Source of the DNA: Actinomadura sp. KC06
GTDB lineage: Bacteria > Actinomycetota > Actinomycetes > Streptosporangiales > Streptosporangiaceae
Direction: 5' to 3'
NCBI RefSeq assembly: GCF_004348735.1
Contig: NZ_SMKT01000007.1
Span: 1-64,000, forward strand
DNA length: 64,000 nucleotides
The translations under genes were made by a program, and so were the position numbers. Below are positions 1 through 8,327 of the stretch, in pieces. The notes beneath the pieces were generated by a model. That model was not told the DNA's origin. It made no database searches and saw only the letters and a program-made list of their open reading frames with translations. Within the stretch, counting starts at the first letter, position 1; the number at the start of each line of letters is the position of its first letter.

Positions 1-269
1 CCCCCGTCCCGCCCCGACGCCGTGTGCCTGACCGCGTTCGCGACCATCTCGCTCACCACCATGATCATGTCGTCCAGCCCGGGAACGTCGAGCGCCATGT
101 CCCGGACGAAGCCGCGCGCGAACCCGACCGACCGCCGCACCCCCGGCAACGTGATCTCGCCGATCACCACCCGGTCCCGCGCCTTTCCCACAGCCCCGCC
201 TCCCCGACGCCGGGCACGGTCGACGCCAAGGCCCGCTTCGCCTCGGCCGGCAGCTCGCAACGCGTCCAC
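1..269 (-). CDS. Anti-sigma-type ATP-binding protein, cut by left edge
   Basis: The reverse strand encodes a product that runs off the window. It contains ITLPGVRRSVGFARGF followed by SEMVANAVRHTASG, which is the N-box (E-x-x-x-N) of the HATPase_c_2 family of serine-kinase/anti-sigma-like regulators. The later G-box motifs lie outside the window. I chose GTG at 269 because AGGGAG lies 5 nt upstream; GTG at 191 is a shorter in-frame alternative and would start nearer the conserved domain. Actinomycetes carry many such proteins, often next to XRE-DUF5753 and DUF397 genes, and a second family member occurs at 25537-26307. The partner is not visible because the gene is cut. The domain call is solid; the role is inferred. 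Confidence 0.72.
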   Translation of the reverse strand, partial: MDALRAAGRGEAGLGVDRARRRGGGAVGKARDRVVIGEITLPGVRRSVGFARGFVRDMALDVPGLDDMIMVVSEMVANAVRHTASGRDG

Positions 270-345
270 GACGGCTCCCTTCGCCTCTGGAAAGTCGCCC
301 GTCACCCTCGCTGTACGCGCAGGAACCCGTCTCCCGTTCACGTCC

Positions 346-362
346 GGGACGAACGTTCTCCC
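346..362. promoter_or_regulatory. Near-palindrome between divergent genes
   Basis: GGGAC-GAACGTTC-TCCC is a palindrome with one unpaired C. It sits between the leftward ATPase gene and the rightward gene at 432. It may be an operator; no known consensus was matched. Confidence 0.3.
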
Positions 363-431
363 TAATCGCACCACCCGTCCCACAAGCAACATGACATGCT
401 CGCGTCCAGCCGGATATGAGGAGGACGCATC

Positions 432-914
432 ATGAGCCTGCCCGCCGACCTCGACCAAATGGCACGTGCCGCCATCGACGCGAACCGCTACATGACGCTG
501 GGCACGACCGGACCCGACAACCGCCCGCGCCTTTCCCCGGTCTACTTCACCCACGCCGGCTACCGGACGTTCTATTGGGTCTCATCACCAACGGCACGGC
601 ATTCCCGCAACATCGAGGCCCACCCCGACGTCGCCATCGCCATCTACGACTCGACCGCGGAAATCGGCCACGCCCACTGTGTCTACATAGACGCGACCGC
701 CGCCATCGTCCCGGACGAAGAACTCCCGCAACGCTGCGCCGAAGCCTTCGCCCGCGTCGGCCCGGGCGCCACGGCATTCCAGCCCGAACAGCTAAGCGGC
801 GACGCCCCCCTGCGCCTCTATCTGGCCCACGCCACCAACCACGAAGTGCACGTCCCGGGCCGCGACCCGTCCAACGAAACCGGCATAGACACCCGCCGCC
901 AAGTCAACCCGTAA
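432..914 (+). CDS. Pyridoxamine 5'-phosphate oxidase-family flavin-binding protein
   Basis: This 160-residue protein has the split beta-barrel pattern of the PNPOx-like family: MTLGTTGPDNRPRLSPVYF near residue 20, then a strand-rich YWVSSPTARHSRNIEAHPDV segment in which R/H/S residues typically contact the FMN or F420 phosphate. Members reduce or oxidise small molecules with FMN or F420, and the family alone does not give a substrate. The start is supported by GAGGAGG 6-10 nt upstream. The gene ends 55 nt before a convergent oxidase gene, with a hairpin between them. The C-terminal tail (GIDTRRQVNP) is unlike the core and probably disordered. The family call is secure and the cofactor undetermined. 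Confidence 0.8.
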   Translation: MSLPADLDQMARAAIDANRYMTLGTTGPDNRPRLSPVYFTHAGYRTFYWVSSPTARHSRNIEAHPDVAIAIYDSTAEIGHAHCVYIDATAAIVPDEELPQRCAEAFARVGPGATAFQPEQLSGDAPLRLYLAHATNHEVHVPGRDPSNETGIDTRRQVNP

Positions 915-923
915 ACCGGCCAA

Positions 924-960
924 CGAGAGCCACCCTCGGGCAGTTCAGGGTGGACTCTCG
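924..960. terminator. Hairpin between convergent genes
   Basis: CGAGAGCCACCCT (924-936) pairs with AGGGTGGACTCTCG (947-960) with one bulged base and a 10-nt loop. It lies between the stops of the 432-914 and 970-2376 genes, so it probably terminates both strands. There is no U-tract, as is common in high-GC actinomycetes. Confidence 0.6.
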
Positions 961-969
961 CTGGGTCGG

Positions 970-2376
970 CTAGTGAGAGGGTTGGATGTTCTGGTTGATG
1001 TGGAAAGTGTTGTCCGGGTCGTAGTGGTTCTTGATGGCGGCCAGGCGGGCGTAATTGCCTCGGTAGGACGCGCGGACACGGTCCTGCCCCTCGCTCATCA
1101 TGAAGTTGACGTATGCGCCGCCGGCCGACGTGGGGTGCAGCTCTTTCCAGTAGTCCTGGGCCCACTGGGTGATGAGGGCGGAGTTGCCCGGGTCCGGGTC
1201 GACGCCGACGATCACGCCGGCCCAGCCGCCGTCGCGGTAGGCGAAGGCGGTGGCGTCGGCGGGGACGCGGGCGGCGGCTCCGTCGATGGGGTAAAGGTGC
1301 ATGGTGGAGTGGCCGGTCGGCAACTGCTCGCCGTACTTGCGGTGGATGTCGATGGCGGTGTCGGAGATCTCGTTGAAGAAGTCCGCCCGCCAGTACCACT
1401 GCAGGCCGGCCGGGTAGAGGCCGTCGAACGCGCCCTGCAGGACGTTGAACGGCATTTCGTGCAGGCCCGTCAGCACCGGCGAGCCGAAGGTCTTGACCGG
1501 TTCGAGCACCTTGTCGGCCCTGTCGTGCGGACCGGTGTAGCACCACACGATCCCGCAGACCTTGCGGCCCCAGAGCGCCTCCGGGAACGGCGGCGCCGGC
1601 GGGACGGTCATGAGCCCGAGCCAGCCGCTCAGCTCCTCCGGCAGCGAGGGCAGCAGCTCCCGGTACCAGCGCATGACGTCGCCGGCGTCGGCGAGGTCGT
1701 ACAGCACCGGCCCGCCGATGACGACGCCGTGCTCGCCGATGTCGTGGCAGCGGAACGTGAACGAGGTCACGACCCCGTAGTTCCCGCCACCGCCGCGCAG
1801 CGCCCAGAACAGGTCGCCGTGGGACGTCTCGCTCGCCTTCACGAACGTCCCGTCGGCCAGGACGACGTCGGCGGAGATCAGGTTGTCGACGGTGAGGCCG
1901 AACCGGCGGGACAGGTAGCCGATGCCGCCGCCGAGCGTCAGCCCGCCCACGCCGGTGGACCCGAGGAAGCCGGACGGAGTGGCCATGCCGAATCCGACCG
2001 TCGCGTGGTCGACGTCCTGCCAGGTGCATCCGGCGTCGACGCGGACGGTGCGCGCCGCGGGATCGACCGTGGTGCCGCGCAGCATGGACAGGTCGATGAC
2101 CAGCGCGTCGTCCCAGACTCCGAGACCTCCGGCGTTGTGCCCGCCGCCCCTGATGGCGAGCTCGACGCCGTGCGCGCGGCCGAACCGGACGCAGGAGATG
2201 ACGTCGACGACGTCCCGGCACCGCGCGATGGCGGCCGGACGCTTGTCGATCATCGCGTTGTAGACGGCGCGGGCGGCGTCGTACTCGACGTCCCCGGGCC
2301 TGATCAGGTCCCCGTGCAGGACACCGGACAGCTCCTCGTACGGAGCCGTCGCGGTCGTATCCGTTGCCGTGCTCAT
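970..2376 (-). CDS. FAD-linked oxidase, berberine-bridge-enzyme-like
   Basis: This 468-residue protein has an N-terminal FAD_binding_4 domain with RGGGHN at residues 76-81; His80 is the expected 8-alpha-histidyl FAD attachment site. GSTGVGGLTLGGGIG follows at about 139-153, and the C-terminal BBE signature YDPDNTFHINQNI closes the protein. In plant BBE a cysteine just before the GVGG motif makes the second covalent bond; here the aligned position is Leu, so only single covalent attachment is expected. No signal peptide is visible, so it is likely cytosolic. Substrates of such actinomycete oxidases include sugars, aromatic alcohols and polyketide intermediates. It lies 138 bp downstream of a same-strand BTAD regulator, with a SARP-like site at its promoter, so control by that regulator is likely. 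Confidence 0.88.
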   Translation of the reverse strand: MSTATDTTATAPYEELSGVLHGDLIRPGDVEYDAARAVYNAMIDKRPAAIARCRDVVDVISCVRFGRAHGVELAIRGGGHNAGGLGVWDDALVIDLSMLRGTTVDPAARTVRVDAGCTWQDVDHATVGFGMATPSGFLGSTGVGGLTLGGGIGYLSRRFGLTVDNLISADVVLADGTFVKASETSHGDLFWALRGGGGNYGVVTSFTFRCHDIGEHGVVIGGPVLYDLADAGDVMRWYRELLPSLPEELSGWLGLMTVPPAPPFPEALWGRKVCGIVWCYTGPHDRADKVLEPVKTFGSPVLTGLHEMPFNVLQGAFDGLYPAGLQWYWRADFFNEISDTAIDIHRKYGEQLPTGHSTMHLYPIDGAAARVPADATAFAYRDGGWAGVIVGVDPDPGNSALITQWAQDYWKELHPTSAGGAYVNFMMSEGQDRVRASYRGNYARLAAIKNHYDPDNTFHINQNIQPSH

Positions 2377-2412
2377 GATGCTCCCCCTTGGATGCTTCGC
2401 TCGACAAGAGGG

Positions 2413-2445
2413 ACGCTAGGAGGCAAGGCGTTCGCGAAGCGTTCG
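2413..2445 (-). promoter_or_regulatory. Predicted SARP-type box and -10 of the FAD oxidase promoter
   Basis: On the minus strand two identical heptamers CGAACGC (2445-2439 and 2434-2428) repeat with an 11-bp period. A TAGCGT hexamer (2418-2413) follows 9 nt later and would serve as -10. Heptamer direct repeats with 11-bp phasing about 8 bp from the -10 are the known layout of SARP sites, and the upstream neighbour encodes a BTAD regulator. Its binding here is an inference. Confidence 0.55.
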
Positions 2446-2514
2446 TCCAACCCCGCCCATATCAGCCGATGGACGGAACGCTGCCCCCAGAACCCGAACG
2501 CCCCGAACGCCCGC

Positions 2515-5500
2515 CTAGGTCGTCAGGCCGCCCAGGTCCCTTAGGTCGCGATTGCAGCGGTTGAGTAGGGCGACGCTGCCGTGCTCGGAGGCCGTGCGTG
2601 CGGCGGAGCGCAGCCGTGAGACGGACTGTTCATGGTCGTCGTAGGCGGCGCGCATGCGCATCACCTCGGGCAGCCACCAGAGATCGTCGTGGGACTGTGC
2701 GGCGGCTAGAGCAGCGTCGAGTGTGGCCCGTGCCGCGTCCGGGCGCCCGTCGCGCGCCAGCAGGTCGGCGAGCAGCGACAGCCAGTAGGGCATCCTGGCG
2801 AACGACCCCTCGGCCCTGAGGTTGCCGATGCCCTGCCGGGCGAGGTCCACGCCCGCCTGGCCGCCCCGGTACCACCCGTCCAGGACCAGGCCCCACTCCC
2901 GGTAGTACGCGAAGTCGTAGCGGTCGCACAGCTCGCGCAGGTCGGCGACGGTGTCCCTCAGCTCGGACAGGTCACCGCGCATCTGATGGGTGACGGCGCC
3001 GTAGGCCAGCGCCACGGCCAGACTGTAGGGGTGCCCGGTCGCCCGAGCGTCCTCGATCACGCCGGTGCAGGCGGCCAGCGCCTCCGCGTCATGGCCGAGG
3101 AGCCAGTGGGCGTGGGCCGCCCAGGCCGTGCCGTGGATGTCGAGCCGGGTACCGACGTTCAGCATGAAGTCGGCGCGCGTCTGTATGGCGAGTTCCAGGT
3201 GCCGCAGTCCCTCGGCGGGCCGGCCGAGGCTCACCGCCGTCCCGCCGGCGGCGAAGTGGGCCGAGCCGCTCGGCTCGGATCCGGGGTCGACGATGTTCAG
3301 CGCCTCGAGGGCGAACCGATACCCCTCGGCCGTACGGCCCTGGACGAACCGGGACGCCCAGAGCGCGACCAGGCCGGCCAGCTTCGAGTCGTTGTGACCG
3401 AGTGATTCGGCGAGCACGACGGATCGTTCGAGCGTTTCCTGCAGGTTCGGAGAGGCGTACCCGTATTTGGCGTTGATCGGCGCCGCCGCGGCCTGGAGCA
3501 CTTCGAGTTCCTTGGTGTCCCTGTCGCGGCCCGCGGGCATGGCGCGCACGATCGACAGCGCCTCTCTGTGCAGCCGGATCGACTCGGTGTGGGCGAAGAG
3601 GCCCGCCGCGACCTCGGCGGCCCGCCGGTAGTAGGCCAGTGCGCGGTCGGGGCGCCCACCGCGCGCGTACTGCTCGGCGAGCTGCGCCGAGACCGCGTCG
3701 GTGTCGTCGGCGTGCAGCAGTTCCAGCCCCTGCGCGACCCGGCGGTGCAGCAGCCACCGTTTCGGCGGGCTGACCCCCGCGTACGCCGCGTCGCGCAGCA
3801 GGTCGTGGGAGAAGTCGTAGCCGCCCCGGAACTCCCGCATGATCCGGTGGCGCCACAGCTCGTCGACGGCCTCGACGACGACGCCGGCGTCCAGGTCGCT
3901 CGCCTCGGTGAGCAGGTCCAGGGTGAAGTCGGTCCCCACGGCGGCGGCGAGCCCGGCGATCTCACGGGCCGGCGCGGACGCCCGTTCCAGCCGGTTTCGC
4001 AGAACCGAGGTGAGATCGCCGATGGGCGGCGGGACGGCGTCGGAACCCGGCTCGGCGCCTTCCGAGCCGACGCCTTCCGAGTCAGCGCTTTCCGAGCCGG
4101 CGCCGTCGGGGCCGTCGTGGCCGGCGGCGCCGCGGAGGGTCTCCACGACGTAGAGCGGGAACCCGCCTGTCGTCGCGTGGAGCAGGTTCGTGTCGGTCTC
4201 GGGGAGACGCCGCCCGACGATCGCCTCGGCGAGCCCCGCCGTGCCCTCGGCCTCCAGCGGGTCGAGGGTGAACTCGGTGAGGAGCCCGGCGGTCCGCATC
4301 CGGACGGTCCAGTCCGCGAGCACCGGGCCGTCCCCGAGACCCTCGTCGCGCACGGTTCCGGCGATCATGACCGGAGCGTCGCCCGCCAGCCCCAGATAGA
4401 ACGTCAGGAACGCCAGCGTGTCCTGGTCGCACCATTGCACGTTGTCCAGGACCAGCAGCATCGGCTGGCCGACGGCGATCAGCGCCCGCGCCAGGCCCTC
4501 GAAGAACCGCGGGCGCTGCCAGGCGTCCGCCATGGCCCACGCTCCGGCGCCCCGCGACCCGTGGCCCTTGACCGGGACCAGCCGGTCGACTTCGGCGCGC
4601 CACGTCTCGTCGAGCGTCGCGGTGGCCGATCGCGCTGCCGGGGCGCGCAGCCAGTCCGCCACCGGCGCGAGTGCCAGCCGTCCGGACGACCCGAAGCACT
4701 GGCTGCCCGCCACCACGGCGCCCTGCCGCCGGGCCAGCTCGGCGAACTCGTTCACCAGCCGGGTCTTCCCGACCCCGGCGGCGCCCCGTACAAGCGTGCA
4801 GCCTGGACGGCCCGCCACGGCCGTCCGCCATAGGTCGCACAGCCGGTCGAGCTCCCGCGAACGGCCGACGAGCCGCGCCACGGCGACACCGGACCGGCCG
4901 GCGACCGGCTCGACCCGCGCCGTCTCGCCGCCCGCGTCCGGGCCCTCGCGCGAAACCGCGTCCCCGCCTGCGCTCGAGCCCGCGTCCGCCATCAGGCGCT
5001 GGAAGGCGCGCCGCGTCGCCGGGTCCGGGACGACGCCCAGCTCGCGCTCCAGCACCGAGGCGCAATGGTGGTAGGTGCTGATGGCGCCCGCGCGATCGCC
5101 CAGTTCCGCCTGCAACCGGATCAGGACCCGGTAGCCGACCTCCTCCAGCGGCTGCAGCCGGATCCGGCGGCGGGCGGCGTCCACGGCCCTGGCCAGATCG
5201 CCCGATTCGGCGCTCGCCGTGGCGACGAGATCGCACATTTCCACGCATTGGCGCTCGAGTTCCGACCTGGCGTCCAGGACCCAGTCGTCGTGCATCCCTG
5301 GCAGGAGATCGCCCTTGTACTCGGCGATGGCCCTGGCGGCGTGCTCGGCGGCCGCCTCGCTGTCCCCGCGGGCCAGCGCCGCCCGGGCGCCCTCGCACTG
5401 GACGGCGAAGACGCGCAGGTCGACGCGGCACGTCCCGCTGTCCCGCCAGCACAGATCCCTGGAGGTGACCACCAGCGAAGGCTCCGGGCCGAGGACCCGG

Positions 5501-5712
5501 CGCAGGTGATGCAGTTCGCGGCGCAGATTGGTGAGCGCCTGCGCGTCCGTGGAGTCCGGCCAGAAGATCCCCGCGATGTGCTGCCGCGTCTGGGACGAAT
5601 CCGCATGGGCGGCCAGATACGCGACGAGACCGACCGTGCGCGGTGAACGAGATCGCACGCCGGACTCGTCGTCGCCGATTACCTGATCCCCCAATAGAGA
5701 CGCGTAAAGCAT
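2515..5712 (-). CDS. BTAD/AAA/TPR transcriptional regulator (large SARP-like)
   Basis: This 1065-residue protein begins with a winged-helix-like segment (to about residue 95, with LTNLRRELHHLRRVLG) and then a bacterial transcriptional activation domain (about 100-245, ending ELGVVPDPATRRAFQRLM). After a linker comes an AAA_16/NB-ARC-type ATPase with Walker A GAAGVGKT and Walker B MLLVLDNVQW. The C-terminal half is alpha-helical repeat sequence of TPR type. Such proteins are ATP-dependent, ligand- or partner-sensing activators of small gene sets. It is divergent from the methyltransferase at 5762 (49 bp between starts) and upstream of the FAD oxidase on the same strand. An internal low-complexity Gly/Ser/Glu stretch (about residues 545-565) is probably a linker. 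No defined target is known from sequence. Confidence 0.87.
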   Translation of the reverse strand: MLYASLLGDQVIGDDESGVRSRSPRTVGLVAYLAAHADSSQTRQHIAGIFWPDSTDAQALTNLRRELHHLRRVLGPEPSLVVTSRDLCWRDSGTCRVDLRVFAVQCEGARAALARGDSEAAAEHAARAIAEYKGDLLPGMHDDWVLDARSELERQCVEMCDLVATASAESGDLARAVDAARRRIRLQPLEEVGYRVLIRLQAELGDRAGAISTYHHCASVLERELGVVPDPATRRAFQRLMADAGSSAGGDAVSREGPDAGGETARVEPVAGRSGVAVARLVGRSRELDRLCDLWRTAVAGRPGCTLVRGAAGVGKTRLVNEFAELARRQGAVVAGSQCFGSSGRLALAPVADWLRAPAARSATATLDETWRAEVDRLVPVKGHGSRGAGAWAMADAWQRPRFFEGLARALIAVGQPMLLVLDNVQWCDQDTLAFLTFYLGLAGDAPVMIAGTVRDEGLGDGPVLADWTVRMRTAGLLTEFTLDPLEAEGTAGLAEAIVGRRLPETDTNLLHATTGGFPLYVVETLRGAAGHDGPDGAGSESADSEGVGSEGAEPGSDAVPPPIGDLTSVLRNRLERASAPAREIAGLAAAVGTDFTLDLLTEASDLDAGVVVEAVDELWRHRIMREFRGGYDFSHDLLRDAAYAGVSPPKRWLLHRRVAQGLELLHADDTDAVSAQLAEQYARGGRPDRALAYYRRAAEVAAGLFAHTESIRLHREALSIVRAMPAGRDRDTKELEVLQAAAAPINAKYGYASPNLQETLERSVVLAESLGHNDSKLAGLVALWASRFVQGRTAEGYRFALEALNIVDPGSEPSGSAHFAAGGTAVSLGRPAEGLRHLELAIQTRADFMLNVGTRLDIHGTAWAAHAHWLLGHDAEALAACTGVIEDARATGHPYSLAVALAYGAVTHQMRGDLSELRDTVADLRELCDRYDFAYYREWGLVLDGWYRGGQAGVDLARQGIGNLRAEGSFARMPYWLSLLADLLARDGRPDAARATLDAALAAAQSHDDLWWLPEVMRMRAAYDDHEQSVSRLRSAARTASEHGSVALLNRCNRDLRDLGGLTT

Positions 5713-5761
5713 GTCGACTCCGCCTCCCGAAACCCCAGGCTAGCTGTATCGTCCTCACGCC

Positions 5762-6550
5762 ATGGGCGACGAATGGGCTGGCAGTGACGCCTACGAGGAC
5801 TACGTGGGCCGCTGGAGCCGCCGTGTCGCGGACCCGTTCCTACGCTGGCTGGACGTGCCCGCCGGCAAGCGCTGGCTGGACGTCGGCTGCGGCACCGGAG
5901 CGTTGACGGCAACCGTCCTGACCTTGAAAGACCCAGCCCAGGTCATCGGACTGGACTCTTCGGAGGCATTCCTGGTCGGCGCACGCGCGCAGGTATCCGA
6001 CGCCCGGGCGAGCTTCATCGTCGGGGACGCCCGGACGCTGCCGTTCCCTGATGACCGGTTCGACGCCGTGGTCAGCGGGCTGGCGCTCAACTTCGTCCCC
6101 GAGCCGCATCTGGCCGTGGCCGAGTTCGGCCGGGTCGCCGCGCAGGGCGGCACAGTCGCCGCCTATGTCTGGGACTACGGCGAGGGCATGGCGATGATGC
6201 GGTACTTCTGGGACGCCGCCACCACGCTCGACCCGGCCGCCGCCGAACTGGACGAGGGCCGCCGCTTCCCCATCTGCCACCCCGAACGCCTGCATCGGCT
6301 GTGGGCCGACACAGGTCTGGACGACATCGTCGTCGAGCCGATCGAGGTGGCGACGGTGTTCAGCGACTTCGACGACTACTGGCGTCCGTTCCTCGGCGGC
6401 CAGGGCCCGGCGCCGGGATACGCGATGTCGCTGGACGAGCAGCACCGGAACGCCCTGCGCGACCTGCTCCACGCCCGCCTGCCCGCCTGCCCGGACGGGT
6501 CCGTCGCCCTCACCGCCAGAGCATGGGCGGTGAAGGGAGTCGCGGCTTGA
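5762..6550 (+). CDS. Class I SAM-dependent methyltransferase
   Basis: This 262-residue protein shows motif I LDVGCGTGALT (about residues 39-49), the acidic strand-2 end VIGLDSS, motif II IVGDARTLPFPDDRFDAVVSG and motif III-like FVPEPHLAVAEFGRVAAQGG. It is a Methyltransf_11/25-type enzyme and probably modifies a small molecule; the substrate is not evident. It is transcribed divergently from the BTAD regulator with only 49 bp between start codons, so the two share a promoter region and the regulator may act on both. It is followed by a degraded region rather than an operon partner. The start at ATG 5762 is the only sensible one. Confidence 0.85.
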   Translation: MGDEWAGSDAYEDYVGRWSRRVADPFLRWLDVPAGKRWLDVGCGTGALTATVLTLKDPAQVIGLDSSEAFLVGARAQVSDARASFIVGDARTLPFPDDRFDAVVSGLALNFVPEPHLAVAEFGRVAAQGGTVAAYVWDYGEGMAMMRYFWDAATTLDPAAAELDEGRRFPICHPERLHRLWADTGLDDIVVEPIEVATVFSDFDDYWRPFLGGQGPAPGYAMSLDEQHRNALRDLLHARLPACPDGSVALTARAWAVKGVAA

Positions 6551-6570
6551 TCGTCCTGACAGGCCGCCGC

Positions 6571-6823
6571 TAGGAGTCGGCCAGCCAGGCGAGCAGACGG
6601 CCCCGCGACCAGCAGCGGCCGAGGCCCTCGGCGCGCAGGGACGAGTGGTCGAACAACGCCAGGCCCATGACGCTGTGACCGGACGCGCGTCGATCGCCGA
6701 AGGTCGGTATCGCCGGAGCGATATCTCGGCGGCGTCGACCTCGGCGAAACGCCGGTACACCTGGGCGAGCGTGCGCGCCCTGCTTCCCATGGCCGACCTT
6801 GGCATCCCGACGATTCTAGCCAT
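6571..6823 (-). pseudogene. Decayed remnant resembling a DUF2332 protein
   Basis: This stretch holds no intact gene. Read leftward from 6823, one frame begins MARIVGMPRSAMGSRARTLA and continues with VYRRFAEVDAAE, which resembles the N-terminus of DUF2332 proteins (about 330 residues). A second frame near the left end reads LGRCWSRGRLLAWLADS before a stop at 6571, which resembles their C-terminal end. Only about 84 codons of coding-like sequence remain, so most of the gene is missing and the two ends are in different frames. The family assignment rests on short matches and is tentative; the lack of an intact ORF is what is seen directly. Confidence 0.4.
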
Positions 6824-6926
6824 CGGAGACGAATCCCCCGTCTGGCGGCCGATAGGCGATCACATACGCTGAGTGCGTGAGTTGTTACTGTTAGTGTCCG
6901 GCCGTTCGGGATACGGGGGATCGGCT

Positions 6927-8327
6927 GTGGCGACGGAGAGGTGGGAGGCGTGCCGCCGGTGGCACAGGCGGCTGTTCTTCACTGTGCGGGGACGCGCGAC
7001 GGTCACCACCGTGGCGGCGTCGGCGGTGATCCTCGGCCTGGTGTTCGTGCTGCTCATGCTGCTCGCGCGGGAATGGGCGGAGAGCAATGTGTGGCGGAAG
7101 TCCGAGCGGACGGTCGAGCGGGTCGTGACCGACATCGTCCGGGGACGGTACGAGGACGTGCTCGCCCCCAGGCCGGACGAGACGCCGATGGTGCAGGTCC
7201 TGGGCCCGGACGGGGCGGTCGTGGCGGAAAGCGCCGAGCTGAGCGGTGTTCCGCCGCTGGCGGCCGAGGACGTGCGCAAGGACAGGATGCTCCTCGACCG
7301 GAGCATCTGCCCCGAGTTCCTGGACGAGTGCGTATGGATGTTCGGGACGCGGGTGCGGACGTCGCCGTGGGGCCCGGGTGTGATGGTCATCGCGGTGACG
7401 CCGGAGCCGACCCTGCTGAACGTGTGGCTGCTGCCGCTGGGCCTCGCCCTGATCATGCTGGCGCTGCTGGCGCTGATCGCGTGGTGGACGTGGCACACGA
7501 TCGGGCGGACGTTCGTCCCGGTCGACGAGATCCGCGCGGAGATGGCGGAGTTCAGCGCGCGGGGCCTCGGCCACCGGGTGCCCGTCCCGCAGGCGGGCGT
7601 CAGGATCCAGGCGCTCGCCGAGACCGTCAACGCGACGCTCGAACGGCTGGAGGAGGCGACGGAGCGGGAACGCCGGTTCATCTCGGACGCCTCGCACGAC
7701 CTGCGCAACCCGCTCGCGGCGCTGCAGATGCAGCTGGAGACCGCGCTGGGCGAGCCCGACGGCTTCGAGTGGAGGCCGATGGTCGAGGCGGCGCTGCGCG
7801 ACACGCGGCGGCTGAACGACATCGTCGTCGACCTGCTGGAGCTGTCGCGCCTCGACTCCCGCGCCCCCGTCCCGGTGGAGCGGATCGACCTCGCGGGCCT
7901 CGCCCGCCGGGAGGTCGAACGCCGCCCGCTCCGCATCCCGATCACGACGGATCTGGAGCCGGGCGTGCTCGTCCGGGCGAACCCGGTGCGGCTGGCGCGG
8001 GTGCTCGGCAACCTGCTGAGCAACGCCGAACGGCACGCGACGGACCGCATCCAGGTCACCGTGGCGCGGGACGGGGACGAGGCCGTCCTCGAGGTGCTGG
8101 ACGACGGTTCCGGCGTCCCGGAGGAGGCGCGGGAACGGGTCTTCGAGCGGTTCGCGCGGCTTCGCGAGTCGCGGAACCGGGACCCGCAGGGCACCGGGCT
8201 CGGGCTGCCCATCGCACGCGAGATCGCCGAGGTCTACGGCGGCACGCTGCGCATCGCGGACAGCCCGCGCGGCGCCCGGTTCGTCCTCCGCCTCCCCCTC
8301 CTCAAGAACGGCGGATCACCTCGATGA
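6927..8327 (+). CDS. Membrane sensor histidine kinase (orphan)
   Basis: The protein has a transmembrane helix (VTTVAASAVILGLVFVLLML), an extracytoplasmic sensor segment of about 110 residues with two Cys (CPEFLDEC), a second helix (LPLGLALIMLALLALIAWW), a HAMP linker and a HisKA/HATPase_c core. Core motifs are H-box SDASHDLRNPLAALQ, N-box NLLSNAERHA, G1 DDGSGVP and G2 GTGLGLPIA. It is a class I EnvZ/BaeS-like autokinase. No response regulator gene adjoins it, so its partner is elsewhere. I prefer GTG 6927, preceded by GGGGGA; GTG 6873 would add 18 residues but lacks a ribosome binding site. The 3' end overlaps the convergent dehydrogenase gene by 26 bp. The two Cys in the sensor loop could form a disulfide. 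Confidence 0.9.
   Translation: MATERWEACRRWHRRLFFTVRGRATVTTVAASAVILGLVFVLLMLLAREWAESNVWRKSERTVERVVTDIVRGRYEDVLAPRPDETPMVQVLGPDGAVVAESAELSGVPPLAAEDVRKDRMLLDRSICPEFLDECVWMFGTRVRTSPWGPGVMVIAVTPEPTLLNVWLLPLGLALIMLALLALIAWWTWHTIGRTFVPVDEIRAEMAEFSARGLGHRVPVPQAGVRIQALAETVNATLERLEEATERERRFISDASHDLRNPLAALQMQLETALGEPDGFEWRPMVEAALRDTRRLNDIVVDLLELSRLDSRAPVPVERIDLAGLARREVERRPLRIPITTDLEPGVLVRANPVRLARVLGNLLSNAERHATDRIQVTVARDGDEAVLEVLDDGSGVPEEARERVFERFARLRESRNRDPQGTGLGLPIAREIAEVYGGTLRIADSPRGARFVLRLPLLKNGGSPR

Noticed and set aside
22..435. Plus-strand 137-residue frame at the left edge
   Set aside because: The minus strand encodes a clear HATPase N-box in the same stretch; the plus frame is Arg/Pro/Thr-rich without domain.
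973..2544. Long plus-strand reading frame across the oxidase region
   Set aside because: It is the antisense shadow of the FAD oxidase; its residues are low-complexity Val/Asp/Gly and it has no domain. High GC makes long false frames common.
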